From positions 14,920,325-14,984,324 of the forward strand of contig NC_133971.1 in the NCBI RefSeq assembly GCF_031877795.1: a stretch of DNA of 64,000 bases, written 5' to 3'. Positions 13,694 through 26,992 of this stretch are shown one piece after another. Position numbers and translations under genes: made by a program. Position 1 is the stretch's first letter; every line of letters starts with the position of its first letter. The stretch comes from Strix aluco. Lineage: Eukaryota; Chordata; Aves; Strigiformes; Strigidae. The notes beneath the pieces are model-generated. The model was not told the DNA's origin, searched no databases, and was given only the letters and a program-made list of their open reading frames with translations.

Positions 13694-16001
13694 CTGCAGT
13701 AAATCAAATTCAGTATTATTTTTACTAAATTTTATTAGTCTTCATTTATATTTCCTACAGACCAAAAAGTAGCCGCATACTATTAATCTGATAGTCTATA
13801 CCATAAGTATAATGGTAGCTCCAATATTCGTTTAGTCTACAAGTTTATCTTCCCTGTTACCAGGTCAAAACTGGTTTACACAGGCAATTACAATTTCTGA
13901 AACCATTTAACCTCCTATCAGGCAGGTAGTAAACCTTTTTGCACAAGATGGCTTCCTCTTTGCAGTCAGAAAAATCAAAATAGCTGCAATGAATCCAACA
14001 CAATGAAAGTGTTTACTAAATTATCTTTTTTGACTTCAAAACTTAGGTAGTGAGTATGTATCTTAAGTATTAGACTGTGTAGTCTATTCTCAGCACTTGC
14101 ATTTTGTGGCTAATTTTACATATTGTATGATTATTACCACACGGCAGTGAGAGACGCAGCAGCAACAGCATGCATTTTCCTGCTTCTCTGGATTAATGTA
14201 TGTATTAGCACCTAGTCACAGTGTGCCTGTATAAATTCCCTTCCTTTACAGTTAATGAAAACAGAGAAGAGTTAATACTTTTATCACAAATCCTTTATCA
14301 CCAATATGAAACTAGTTCTCTGCAGAAATAAAAATCAGGCTTTGGCTCGTTGAAAAACTACAAGTGAATGCATTATAATAAAGTACAACAGTTTGAAATA
14401 GCTCACATGCACTAGCACATATACCATCCAGCACATAGCAACCAATAGATTAATACACATCTCCAGTTCTTTTTTGTGTATTTTTAAAATTCATTTTGCA
14501 TCTGTGAGTGTGCTTTGTTCATCTGACTAATGACCCAGACAGTTGGAACAGACACAAGGAAAAGAGAAAAATAGAATAGTAATACAGGACTGCACATTTA
14601 AAGGAGGAAGGAAGGATTGTAAAACACTCGTCTGTCATACAGAGACAAGTTTCTGAAGCCGATACTTGGAACATCTCTGGAAACGCAGAGCAGCAGGTAG
14701 AGTGCTGCTGCAGACATCAACAATACTCTTAAGAGGGAGGATATAATTTGATTTTATATTTGTCATTTTATGATGTATATCAAATTGCACACACAATATG
14801 TGCTCTATATAAAATTACAAGATAAAAGGGGTATCAGAAAAATAAACAATAGGACTACAGAAAAAGAAGGGAGCACAGCAGCATCAAAATTGACAATGAA
14901 CTTAAGACACTGTACCTGCAACCTGCAAGATTCTTAAGAGCTTAAAAATTCTGTAACTATGCTGTTGCTTCAAGGGTTTTCAGTTATTTAAGGACAAATC
15001 TAGAGGAAACACTCTTGTTTCTGTCTGATTGATGAAGACAGTTCTAATTTTGATTTTATCTGGATGAGGGAAAATGTCAATAGAGGGATGTTTTCTGTAG
15101 CAGTAGCTGACAGAGCCAGATAGAATTTTTAATAAAATGTTATTACTGTCATATTACAGCAGTGTGAATCAAGGCCCACTTGATGTACTTTTTCTCAGTG
15201 ACTTCCAGTAAAACAGTTCAGCCGAGTGCTTTTGAAAAACTCATCTCTGATTTTTGAATAAAAACTTTGCTCCAATATAGCATGTTTCACCGAAACACCA
15301 GGATTATTTTGTTCAAGCATGGCTGTCATTCTCCCCATTTTATATATGGGATAAACAGTTAAAAGTAAGTAGCACAGAATCAACAAGTTGTAACACATCT
15401 CCCAGCTCAGCCCTGTGCTCTATTCATTCTCCTCAGTTTCCAAAGAAGTTTTTGATCTTTTAACTATTTATTAACATGCTTTGCTGAATGATTACAGATT
15501 TAATTTCCAACTGTAGTTAAATGTATATATCCTTATTCAGCTCTCAAGGGTACTTGAGGGTCTGTGGATTTTTGTATGAAAATTTGAAGAAACCTTGAAA
15601 AAAGCATTCTCAAGGTTTCCTATGTCCCAAGACAAATATTCATTTTACTAGGTCATGAATTATGTAAAATTCTGTTATTAAAAAAACCTCACACTCAAGG
15701 TGAAGCATATATTTGCAGTGCTGGCTGTAAACTAGACAGGAAAATATTCTTCTAGACAACATTTAGCTGCCTTTTTTGGCTAGTCTAACATGATATATCA
15801 TAGACTCAGTTGCGCAAGTGTTTTCTGTGTAACTGAACAAGTACACCACACACTGTCATAAAGATCCTAACATCTGTTTGTGTTGCCAACATTTGTCAAC
15901 TGGAAAAGATTTAACAACTTTCCCATTAATACACTTTTCTATAGAGTAATTCAAAAGAGGAACTGATATGCATTACAATTACACAGAAATTAAAACATTA
16001 C
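13694..16001 (-). other. JMY: JMY intron between linker exon and terminal exon
   Basis: A 2.3-kb intron of phase 1, donor gtaatg and acceptor ttactgcag. It holds an ancient MIR-like remnant at 15326-15432; otherwise I see nothing beyond AT-rich sequence. Confidence 0.85.
15326..15432 (+). mobile_element. Ancient MIR-like SINE remnant
   Basis: The order of segments matches the MIR core and its downstream part: a piece like ctccccattttatatatggg followed by ataaacag, then a diverged stretch with agcacagaat, then cagctcagccctgtgctcta and ttcattct. The classical element has ccccattttacagatgggg, an acaca/gtcacac segment and cccgtgctctttccactac. Divergence is high, as expected for a copy dating to early amniotes. 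Recognised by eye; a RepeatMasker alignment would settle it. Confidence 0.5.
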
Positions 16002-16554
16002 CTCTCCTCCTCTGTAAACCCTCCAGATCACCAGTCTTCTTAAGCTTCTTCTTGGCACTGACTAGCTGACTGCTGTCAAAGAGATGTGCTGGTGGGACAC
16101 CAGAAGAGTGCTGGACTCCCTTCTCCTCACTCTGACGTTTAACAAAGCCGTCACTTTTCTCTAAGGATTTGGTGGCATCTTCCTTGGAGGGTAAAGGTGG
16201 AGGCGGAGGTGGAGGTGGTGGAGGCAAAATGGGTGGAAGCTGTACTACAGTAACAGTCTCTGGTTGAAGCTCATTAACGGTGAGTGGAGAAGTACTAACA
16301 TGAGGCAGTTCAGAGGTAACACCATTGGGAGGTAACGAAATATCCTGAAGTTGTTCTAAGCTTGTGGACTCCTGCACTTGCAAAGGCTGAACTGCATTCT
16401 CCAATTCCACCTCTTCACTTTTCTCTTGGATTTGTATAGTCGCTGGCAAAGACTGAGGTTGATTGACACAGGACACTGAGCTGGCCGCACATTTTCTTCT
16501 TGCATGAGCCAGCCGTAGTCTGGTTGATTTAAGTATTACTTGCCCAGGGTACCG
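16002..16554 (-). CDS. JMY: JMY exon with linker, polyproline run and first WH2
   Basis: Largest coding exon in the window (553 nt, 184 codons plus 1 nt). The acceptor ...actcactttag precedes an Arg codon, and the donor GGAGAG|gtaatg leaves one G, which pairs with the TG of the terminal exon to restore Val. It opens with RYPGQVILKSTRLRLAHARR, a conserved JMY segment. A low-complexity linker rich in Gln, Ser and Glu follows, then LPPIL and ten consecutive prolines (plus-strand bases about 16191-16242). It ends with SSQLVSAKKKLKKT followed by GDLEGLQRRR, the first of three WH2 motifs. Polyproline stretches of this class recruit profilin-actin. Only one long proline run is seen, so this linker may be shorter than in mammals. 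The linker is the least conserved part, so recognition rests on the two ends. Confidence 0.95.
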
Positions 16555-17851
16555 CTAAAGTGAGTAAGTTATTGACAGTTAGATAAGTACATGCAACGCA
16601 CTATTCCAGACTCTAAGTACCCATTGTTAGGGTTTGCCTTTGACAAGTAGAATTCATCTGCTCTTTTCATTCATTTTGCTCTGGATGTAAAACCAAAGCA
16701 AATATATCCTCACCTTTATGCAAAAAAAAAAAATCCATTTTCTTAATTTTTATTCTTGGTTAAGTCACAATGTACACGTGATTGGTCTAGTCAGGGATAT
16801 ACATGTGTTAGAATTAGGATTTCACTAAGAACCAGACTGTACATTCAAAACTGTTTTTTATGGAAACTTAAATACAAAATTCCCGCTTGCTTTCCTTTTC
16901 TAAAACTGGTCAATGGCTCCCTCTGCAACAAAGTCCTCTCTGACCTAATATACTGGCCTTAGATGTGAATCATACTGCTTAAAAAGGAATCTCTTGAAAA
17001 CATCAAACATTTTGAGACTTTCCAAAGTATTTTTAATCTAGTTCTTAAATTTGCTGCCTCAATATGTGTCTTTTCCTATTAGTTTCATCATTGGCATTTT
17101 TCTGCAAAAATTTAAACTGCTTCTGAAAGACAGGTCTAATACATTTTACACAATTTTGGTAGGTCTAAAGCAGTAGAGATCATAACAATATAAACATGCT
17201 CATACATAAAGTCAGTTCACTAATGGTTGCTGATTAAAATAAGTAAATTTGCTTTAATTTACTGAAGCTATGCAATTCAAGCCTTGCAAACAATAGGGAT
17301 ATGAAAAGTGTACTGCTGAACAAGACAGATTTCCAGTAAAGAAACTTCTCATACCTGTATTTTTTAATGTATTCATCAAAACAAAAAAAAAGTCTTTCCC
17401 AATTAATACTGTCTCTATTTTCTTCCACTTCCACCCCTTTGCTTATTCTTTCCCCTTCATTCCATCTTCTATCCATTTTCTGATACTTATATTGTAATAG
17501 GAGGGGGCAGTTATTGGCAGGTGTTCTAGCAATCAGTAGTAGTGTTGGTATGTCAGACAGTAATGCTCTTTGAGGAAATACTATTTAGATTACACTTCTT
17601 TAAGGAATATTTGCTAAGTGTCTTGTCACAAGATACAGATGTAAGACTGAACAGAAGCTTATTACATCACTGGAAATGCAACAACCAGAGGAATTCGTTA
17701 CCACCAATGCCATATTTTGTTGTAGATCTTCCAAAGAACAGTTAATTGCACAATGAAAGAGAAAAGCTAACAGGATAGTATAGTCCTAGCATGAGTGAAA
17801 ATGTCTTTTGCAAAAGAAACTGGTGGAAAAGAACAACTATTCTTCTGTTAC
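16555..17851 (-). other. JMY: JMY intron, 1.3 kb
   Basis: Phase 0 intron with donor gtaaca and acceptor ctcactttag. No repeat family or RNA gene recognised in it. Confidence 0.88.
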
Positions 17852-17947
17852 CTGTTTGAATGTGCGAAGTCTGTCCAGTGTTTTCTGTCGTTCCTGACTA
17901 ACCCAGGAGCTCTTCCTTTCCTCTTCATCTTGTAATTGATCTTGCTT
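17852..17947 (-). CDS. JMY: JMY coiled-coil exon, 32 codons, phase 0/0
   Basis: A 96-nt exon with acceptor ...tgtattttctcag and donor AAACAG|gtaaca, both ends falling on codon boundaries. It encodes KQDQLQDEEERKSSWVSQER followed by QKTLDRLRTFKQ, the last part of the charged coiled-coil region. It joins directly to RYPGQ of the next exon. The paralogue WHAMM has an equivalent WINQERQKTLQRLRSF segment, which supports a family-level identity. Because the exon is a multiple of three with both ends in phase 0, skipping it would keep the frame. It is too short to be found by ORF length alone; I found it by looking for the missing frame-compatible segment. Confidence 0.93.
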
Positions 17948-20438
17948 CTGAGAAAATACATGGAAAACACGTAAATATTACATCCAATGCTATGTTTAGC
18001 ATAATTTTAAAAAAATCAATTAAAATTACTCTTCTACTGATTGTTAAGAATTACCTAAGAATCTACTTCTCAAATAAACACATTTCTGAACTTCAAAACT
18101 TGGCCTTTGTGTTCCCCTTAAAACACAGTACATAATTCCTGTTTTATAATCTCAAAGAAATGCAAAGCTCAGTAAAGAAAGATTTCAATCTGGAACTGGA
18201 ACACTTGAAGACTTGTTACCTTGAAAGATGAGAAAATCTAGAGCTGTAACAGAATATTGAACTGAAAACAGCCCCCTTAAATTAAAAATGGTTTAAATTA
18301 GCCAGACAGCAAACCAGTATCCATTTTCTCTCATTCCAAGGACAAAATGACAGTCCAAATTGCAACGTTGCCCATTTAAAACAAGTCATATTAGTATTTT
18401 CGCAGTGCAAGAAATCACAGAACTCACTGCCACAAAGTTCTGAATCCAATACTGAGCAAATTAAGTAAACATTTTCATTATAATTTACAACAGTAAATGA
18501 AAGTTTTTTATTTAATTAACTTAAGCTGTCATTATTTAATCCGCCTTGATTTTCTGTAATCTTACAGAATAAATAAATAAAGGTTTCGCTCTTCCTTGCA
18601 GCTAAGACAGCTGTATTTTTTTCTTGTTTGGGGATCTTACCTCAGTGAAAACGCACATTTGGATCCACCTCCTCTAACTAGTCATCCATTTTCACAAAAC
18701 TTCAAAGTTACTACATCTTTGAAACAAAACATTACTCTTCAAATTTACTGAAAGTGGATGCTAGTTATCAGGTTGCAAAAGTCATTGTATGTTATCAGGA
18801 AAAGTGATAGAACAAGTGACTATAAAGAAAAAACCCTGAGCAGAAACAACAGCTTTACTTTTTAAATGACTCACAGCATTTAGTATTACTTTTAAAAGCT
18901 CATCTTCACCATCACAATTAAAAACTCTGATCATTTTTGTGAACTTTTATTGTCATTCAGTGAACACAAAAGCAGTGTCTGCCTGCCTGCCATTTTCAGA
19001 AGTCACCTAGTGGCCTGGTGTCCTTCATAAAGAGCCAACTCCTGTGATTTGTAAGGAAGTAAGTATAGATGCATTAGGAAGAGGAAGAGGAGAACAGGTC
19101 TGAAAAATAGTAAGGACAGGAAACAGGAAAAGGTGAAGAGGAATAGAAACATGTAGTGAAAATAACAGAGCAATGGGGCAAAGACATTAAAACAGAAGCA
19201 TAAAGAAAATATTATAGCAGGAAGAAAGGATAGTTCTACCACCACACCTGCATGTTACATATGCAATCAGATCAAACTTCTCCTGAAGCAGTCTCAAACT
19301 CAACGGGGTTCTTTGTTTTGGTTTGGGTTTTTCTGGGTTTTTTTTGAATAATAGTGAAATTGCAATTCTTATTTGGTTTCAGGTTTGGACAGCCTTGAGG
19401 TTATCTTTTAAAAATTCTTCATGAAAACCCCCGGCTGAAAACCTATTTTACAATAATAGTAGAAATTTTCAGTCACACTATTAACAGAAAAAAAGACCAA
19501 AAAAATTAGCTTAAGGTTCTTTATATAGTGCAAGCGGGCAATTCCACAAAATAAGTAACAAAAAAGCTGTGTAGTGTTTGATAGACAAGAAAATCCTTCA
19601 GTTTTGTCAAGTCTTATTTTTAAGAGTGATAAATGGACTACAATCCACACAGCAAACTCCTTTGCCTTACTGTAAGAATTTTTTTCTAAGTTCCTGAAAG
19701 AGTATGCCAATGCGTACTGTCTTTCACAAGTAGCCTTTTCATAAAATAAATTATGCAGCTGATTTCCTGCACAAATGTATCAATGTTAAAAATGTATAAG
19801 GATGAAACAGAATCACTTCTGCTAATCTAATTGAAGCCTGAATTAAAGAGACTTGGATTTCAATGCATCTTTGTCAGTGATCTTTATTAAATATTGATAC
19901 TATATCAGCTCCCAAGACCTAGCCCAGAATTTGAATATTCTATGATGTTCAGCACAAGACTTAGACTGGCTAGCCTGTTCTCTGTGATGAGACTGTGCGG
20001 AGAATTGTGGAGCATACAGCTGCAACTACATCTTTATACAAGTTAATTCTTTTGTAGAAAGAAGAAAAATAATGAACAAACTTATTAAGATTCAAGAAGA
20101 AATGTGTATGGTTTTCTTACTCATCTCAACATATCTGACGCCACACAGAGATGTCCGTAATCATCTATGTGCACATGGTAACAAACTACATGCAGACTAA
20201 CCCTAGCAGTAATCATTTAAGACTGTGAAACTAGCATGAAAGAACTGTTTTATTTGCTTGGGTTCTATGTCCCCCTTACCAGCATAATATGATACAGAAA
20301 TCCATGGTGCCAAGTTCAGGGATACACACCATCTTTTAAAACCAGCTATCACTCTGAATACTCACCTAATGAATGTATAATGAGGAATGCAAGCTATCAA
20401 CTAAAGGCTAAACTCAATAGCAGAAAACTCAAACTTAC
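17948..20438 (-). other. JMY: JMY intron, 2.5 kb
   Basis: Phase 0 intron with donor gtaagt and acceptor attttctcag. It contains a purine-rich stretch on the plus strand at about 19070-19150 and a T/G-rich stretch at 19306-19346. Frames of 80-100 codons on the minus strand here are AT-rich and hydrophobic by composition, without family resemblance. Confidence 0.88.
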
Positions 20439-20525
20439 TAGCTGAACAGCATGGTGCATTTTGTATTCCTCCTCGCTCTGGTGACGCTGCTGGATCTTTT
20501 CATTATGCTTTGCGATACAGATCTC
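20439..20525 (-). CDS. JMY: JMY coiled-coil exon, 29 codons, phase 0/0
   Basis: An 87-nt exon with acceptor ...ttttctgtctctacag and donor CAGCTA|gtaagt, a near-perfect consensus pair. It encodes EICIAKHNEKIQQRHQSEEE then YKMHHAVQL, a highly charged helical segment that follows AYLRNKK of the preceding exon. Both splice phases are 0, so it and the 96-nt exon are in-frame cassettes. In JMY and WHAMM this region belongs to the long central coiled coil, implicated in microtubule and membrane association in WHAMM. No catalytic residues are expected. Confidence 0.93.
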
Positions 20526-23500
20526 CTGTAGAGACAGAAAATGTTATCTATAGAATATGATTTTAAAATATCAATTCACAGGGTATAATGCCATATTTCA
20601 CCAATAACACTAGGAATTAGAAAAGTAAAAATTACAAAGCCTATCTCAGACAAGCAGATTTAATCAATCTAATATTAGAGTAAAACCATAAAACGGAAAC
20701 AAAACCAAGACAGACAAACCCAAACCTGTTACTTTTAACTGTCAAAAGAATATACACAAGTAACAGTTGCTTAAAAAGTTTGTTTCTATCATACCAGTAT
20801 AAAAGTCACACCAAACACCAATTTGTCAAATACTTCATAAACCCGTTGTGTAACTCCATGTATTTATATACATGGATAATAACTCTCAAAATATACTACA
20901 TATATGCATTTATGCAACTAAAGAGCTTCTCATTTACAAGTGTCAGTTCATCTTTTGCATGCACACTCTGCAAGCACAAACATTAATAAAGTTGTAACAA
21001 TTTTACACATGCACAAACAGGTTCACTTATGTTCATGTGTGTAACATCTGGTTTAAAAACAAGCATTTATTACATTGCCTGCAAATAAGAACAGGTTCAA
21101 AAAAAACCCAGAGCACGTGCAGGAATTTAGAATAGTGACAAGACATGTTCATAGGACAATACTGACAGCCAGGAAATTAGACAGTACGTACAGTGAAATC
21201 AGGCCTGGTACAAGCACCACATAGAACTATGATAAACTTTTATGTGTAGTCAGAAATACATCTCATGGCTGTGTAAGAGAGGGCAGTGTTAGGAAGCAGT
21301 CTGGAGTGTGACTGCAGCTAGAACACCAAAGAGATGGGCTTCCCAGGCATCAGTCAGTTTGACTTACTGGGTGGAGCCAGACAGGAGCTTTGCCATTGAA
21401 AGCACTGCTTGGGGGACCTGATGGAGTTATCAGACATCAAGCAAGATACTACAGTAGTGGCAGAAAGACACAAAAACAAGGAGGGGAGGGGTAAAAAAAA
21501 AAACCCATCATTTTGGACACTTGGACAGCTCCTATGGACAAGCTGCCTATGGACATACTACGATCACATAGAAAGGTAGCCAGTGTTCCTGTATCGCACA
21601 GAAGTACTATGCCGTCTCGAATGTTTCTAAACAGTAAGACCATCAATGTTGCTACCATATACAGGTAATCAACAAGAGCATAAGTTTCTGTGGAAATACC
21701 ATCCTAGATTCATCAGAGGAATATATATATATATAGCTAAACACTGCTGGGCTTTGTGTTTGTTTGTGGAGTTTTTTTCTCTGATGAAAAGAGTTTAATT
21801 AATACAGCTGGAAAAGTTAATCCATTTAATTTGTAACTGTCAAAGTACAAACTACCTAACTTCTGCATTTCAAAGACACAGCAATAGCTTCAGAATATTA
21901 CTAGAGTATCTGACTTTTTGTAATACTACTACTTATTTACCTTTAGAGTTTATTCTCTATTTATGTGCTAAGTTCAATTAAAAGTCTTATAAAATAACAA
22001 GGAATGTATGTTATGAGATACAAAAAAAAGTATTATAAAATAATCAGAAAATGTATGTTAGGTTTGGGTTTTTTGACATGTCTCATAAACACTCGGGGGC
22101 CACACTGTTATGAAACATTTTCTCTTTATCATCAGTATTTAAGTCTTTCTGATTAAGAGCAATAATGAAAGATATTTTAAGCAGGTAAAGAGGATAAACC
22201 AGACCAAAACATATTTGGTGCTGACTTTGTAGTAACGAACAACCTTCTTTAATGTAATTAGATCTCTATGACTTGAAATAACAAAAGACTAGGAGGGGCT
22301 GAAAACATGTTGCAGCATGGGATTAGAAATCTGAATCATCTTAAATAATTAGAGAAGCGGTCAAAAAAAAAAAAAAGGTTGCAATTTCTGCAGTTTCGTA
22401 GGGACAAATGCTAAGTTCTACTTGTAGACAAGATTAAGTGACTGCAAACAAAGAATGAAGAAAAAAAACAGCCAGGTGGCAGCATTAAAGAAAATTATCT
22501 GGATGATTATGGCAGAGGACAAGTTGAACATAAACCAACAAACTCCATCAAAAAAAGAAAACATCATAATTGGGCATATGAGCAGGAATACAGCCCGCTG
22601 CACATGTGAAGCAGTCCTTCCTTCTCAGCACTGGGAAAGCAGGAGCATTACATCCAGTAAGAGCCACACTTTAAGAAAGATGTTGACCAACTGTATGGAA
22701 CTGAGAGAGCATCAAGAAGCAACATTCATTTCTCTTTTAATCACCTGACTGACTTCACAGTATCAAACTGTATTTCTACTAAAGAGATAAAAAGGGAGAG
22801 CTGAGGAACCACGTCAATTCTAATCACTGGATAAACTACCACATTTAAGACTAGTAACGTGTAATATACATAAAAAGAGATCCGCATTAGTATTATATTT
22901 AACTAGTTCTGGTGAGCCTTGCTTTCAGATTGAAAAGCATCCCAAGTAAAAGGTTAGTTTCTCATTTAGTAAGCTCAGTATGTGAAGAAACCATATTTTA
23001 AGTTTTCTGTGTTGTTACACCCTTATGTTGTAGTAGTAATAACAACAACAATAATAATATGAAAGCATACCAAGTAACCCTATGCCACCTGTTTTGGCAT
23101 GGGCTATGCTTTAAACTGTGGTCCTGCATAGTAGTCAAGGTGTCTTATCAAATGGACATGACAGCGTGTGAAGAAACTTTCTAGATCAAAGCACACATTA
23201 CAAACATACCCCAAACAGCTTCACCAACAAATTGCTTCTCCCAGTCTGCTCATGATAAAGAATACTCTTCCTGGATGTAAAATAATTCAATTTCTGCACA
23301 ACTATTTTTCCAAAAGTATTTTTCTAGATGCCTCCTACACCATCTTTTTTAACTCGACTCTTTGCTATAAATCTACCTCCCTAATAAAACAGCTCCTTGT
23401 TCCATATGATAACCTAATTAATACTACTGTGCAGCCAGCAGGGGGTAGACTGGGATAATAATAGCGATATCCTTCATAAAAAATCCATTAACTAGCTTTC

Positions 23501-26500
23501 AAGAAATATGAAAAAAAAGTGAGACTATTAAATCTTATTTTTTTATAATAAATCTTATTTTTTAATAACTGTCAGCAGCACAAAGGAGCATCAGGAAATG
23601 ATTGCTTAAAAAATGCAAATAGGTGCCTATAAAAAAATATGAGAATAAAGAGTTTATACTCATGGTAGTACAGTGAAAGAACATCAACGTCTCTAAAACT
23701 AAATTTAAAAAATGCTGGCTCAGTTATTCAGAATCGAAGATAAATGAGGTTTATAACAAACCTTTAGCAAAAGTTTCTAAATAAAGGTTTGGCACAATTA
23801 TTTGACAACATCATTAACAAATAAGAGGATCAACTGCAAAAACAGCAAAAGGAATTTCTGAAAAACAAAATTAATAGAGATTATAGTCACAGAAATTTAT
23901 ATTTGTATTACATATAGTCTTATTCTATACAAAGTAATTGATTCCTTTTCACTACGTTATCTCCTCAACAGAAAATATTTTCAAATATCCAGTTGATGAA
24001 ACAACCTCCTCCAAAAAATAAAAAACTGATGATGGAGAATAATTTCCTATTGTTTTCTTAATTATGATATCTGCTGCTAGAAAGGAGGCATTCTCCTAAG
24101 GGAATCTTCATTTGCCAATAACCTAATAATAAACAAGGACTGTAATTTCTAAATATATCACAAGACTGTGGAATACACCACTTAATGCACAGCTTCCTTA
24201 CTGACAAGGGAAAAAAAAATGCAAAAGAAACAAAAAGACCAAAACCTCAACAACCCAATCCAGAACAGAACACTTGTTTACAGGTCTGTTTTAAGATACT
24301 TTGCTGAAACAAGCATGGTCAGAAACACAATCTGAAAAACATTAAGTAGACTCTCATCTCAGTTCAACAATAAATATTGCTTAATTGAGAGAGACAGACA
24401 CACTTTGAGAAAGAGACCACATAGTAAGTACTTTCCAAAGGAACCCTCAAAAACTCATTCTTTTCTCCACTTAGCATTCAGTCATCACTGCGCTCCTTCT
24501 CACCATCTAGAATCTGCTCCTGTATCCCATCTGTATCTTTGTTCTGCATGTTTAACTTAAACTGCAAATTCTTCAGGGCAAGAACCCTTCTTTCCTCCCA
24601 GTTTTGTAACCTACAGCTGCCCAAATCAGGCACTATGAATAGTGCTCACTAACAATGTTTTGTGATATCACTAGAATGGTCACTCAAGATACAAAGCTTC
24701 TTTATGTTTGAATCAAAGCCACAAGAGCCTTGATTTTCAGGTAATTACTAGTAAACTTAGTAGGGCTCTGCATTAGTCAGCAATAATAAGAGCAGCTACA
24801 GTAAATACCTCTACCATAAATATCCATCAAAATGGCTATGTTCTTTTCTGCCCAATGAGTGTCACAAAATGGCACACAACAACAGCTTCTGCCTACTCTT
24901 TTTCTTCAAATAAAAATATTTTATCTCTCCCTGCAAGTTTAAATACACATTATTCTAATCTGCGATTTCTTTAGAAGCTGAAAGCTATGTATCTCATTGC
25001 AGCGCTCAACTGCAGATAATGCTACGCTGGGCAATGAAATCAGTGAAGAGCTGGAACTAGTTCTGAGAGCACTGTGATGTCCATGCTGTGACATCCAGCA
25101 GTGAAATTCGACATGGAGACATTACCTCAGGTCCTGAAAGCAGTATAGCAACATTCTTCCAGCACACTGTTGAGTAGACATCACTGTATTACTCCTGCAC
25201 ACAGACCCAGACAAGCAATACTACCGTAAATAACTCTGCACCATTTCTCAGTACACAGGTAGGCATGCTACAACTAGTGTTACAACTAGTGTTGCATCCT
25301 AGAACTAATTCCTTCAGTTTAAACAAGGTATTTTATCACAGCATAACCTTGAAACAAATGAGCCAATTGAAGGTGATTAGTTCATTATACAGATAAGAAG
25401 GCATGCTAAAAAAATCTCTACTCCTGCTTCAGGGTTGCTTCTTGATTTGTTAAATCCCGTAAGTTGTAAGTAAGGAACAGCAATCAGGCTGTCGCTTTTA
25501 AACAGGTTTGTCTACTCTGTAAGATGCCAGCAATGTCTTTTCATATTCAAGAGAAAATAGCCTAACTAATATAATGTGGCCTACGTTATTTAGCATAACA
25601 TGACAGGATCTATTCCTTGAAATACTAAAAAGCCCAAGTTCTTGATACTTTTTATTTTTACAAACTCACATAAACAAATTCAATGACGCTGAGCAAACTA
25701 CTTTCCATAACTGGCCATCAAAAGACTTTTCTTTTATAATAATTTATTTGCAGTCTTCTCCATATTGTGTTAAACAGAGACAGGACCATTACTGAAGGAA
25801 GAAATAAAAAACCCAAAATACAAAATGTATCAACTGCTGTTTTGTTTGATCTGCTTCAGATTCAGGTACAGAAATAGATATATTAGTTATGAAAGGGAGA
25901 CAAGACTTGAAGGCTTTACCCTCAAACTACTAGAGCTGTTTACATAAAGGGGTCATGTTCCAACCTTAAAGGACATGACTGGGAACATACAACCACACCA
26001 ACTGCTGATCCCAATCTAGAATGAGGTCTTAACTGAGACTTCTGCACAGACTTATACTATATAGTATGGGGTGCAAACCTTTTTTATAGTAAGTATTACA
26101 ATACTCTCTCAAAACTTTGATATATTCTACTCATTAAGCTATATCGTTCATTAATAATGCATATTGACGCAACCACAGACTGCTAGGGAACAATAAACAA
26201 GTGATTCTGGAAAAAATGAATGAGCATATTTATATACACTTGATACACAATTTCAAGACAATAGCTATATTACTTTTCTGCACAACATCCTGATCATGTA
26301 ATGCACAAAGTAGCCCTAAATAGCACACCTAGTTATACAAATTAAGAATATATACTGGATTTCATACGTATCTGCTGAATACAGAGTATCAATGACACAT
26401 TACATAAGTTTAAAAGGATGAGGTAAGAGAATGAAAATAGAACTCATTAGTGAGAAAACACCCTTGAAAATTCTCTTCTGCAAATATATAAAACTACTCT

Positions 26501-26804
26501 CTCTAAAAACATGTATTCTAGCATGTACTTTCCATATTAAAGTATTCTGATTAGTTAACAGAAACAAGTTTATTTGCTGGCTTCAAAGTAATTAAAGGTT
26601 CCTAAAGTAAAAGGTAAACAATCTTAAATATATCAATTTAGTAATACACGCTATTGTATTTGATACTCTGTAAAACAACTTTTAATAAGTAGTAAATATA
26701 ACCCATGAAAATTCTGGGAGGCTTGGAAGTTGTATCTGAAGTTAAACCTTTTGAAGTTTTATTAAATTTGCTAATTATGCTAGAAATTTTCAATTTAATA
26801 ATAC
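20526..26804 (-). other. JMY: JMY intron, 6.3 kb
   Basis: Phase 0 intron, donor gtatta. It holds a short (AT)n tract at 21722-21735, a small duplicated segment near 23530-23570, an L2-like remnant at 24555-24657 and a 12-bp tandem duplication at 25269-25293. No gene seen. Confidence 0.88.
24555..24657 (+). mobile_element. Ancient L2-like LINE 3' tail remnant
   Basis: The stretch reads like the well-known L2 3' end: taaactgcaaattcttcagg followed by gcaagaac, then ttttgtaacctacagctgcc, then aggcactatgaatagtgctc and an acaatg end. The L2 consensus has gtaagctccttgagggcagg, ...cctagcacagtgcctggcac and tagtaggtgctcaataaatg. Very diverged, consistent with pre-avian age. Judged by eye only. Confidence 0.45.
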
Positions 26805-26992
26805 CTTTTTATTTCTGAGGTATGCTTTCTTGGCTGAAATACGTCCACGCCTTGCTTCCAGCTGGCGGATTTTTTGTTGTAACTTTTGCAGCTCCTCTTT
26901 TTGCAAGTATATAGGTGTTCCCACATCCTCTTTTTCAAGCATGGCTTCCATACTTTCGTAAGTGTCATAATATACCACTTCATCTCTCTTCT
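26805..26992 (-). CDS. JMY: JMY central coiled-coil exon, 188 nt
   Basis: The acceptor is taken at ...ttcaaaacag because the upstream exon ends on a single G, and G plus AG gives Glu, yielding LMS-EKRDEVVYYDTYESMEAML. The donor is AATAAAAAG|gtatta. Sixty-two whole codons follow the split Glu. The segment EKxDEVVYYD is shared with the paralogue WHAMM (EKQDEVVYYD), and QLEARRGRISAKKAYLRNKK corresponds to WHAMM's QLESKRGRICAKRASL. The composition is strongly helical. The acceptor polypyrimidine tract is weak, so the exact start rests on phase and homology rather than on splice-site strength. Confidence 0.94.

Noticed and set aside
19003..19245. 80-codon minus-strand frame that looks like a membrane protein (Phe/Leu-rich)
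   Set aside because: Produced by a purine-rich plus-strand stretch read in antisense; hydrophobicity follows from composition, and it is intronic.
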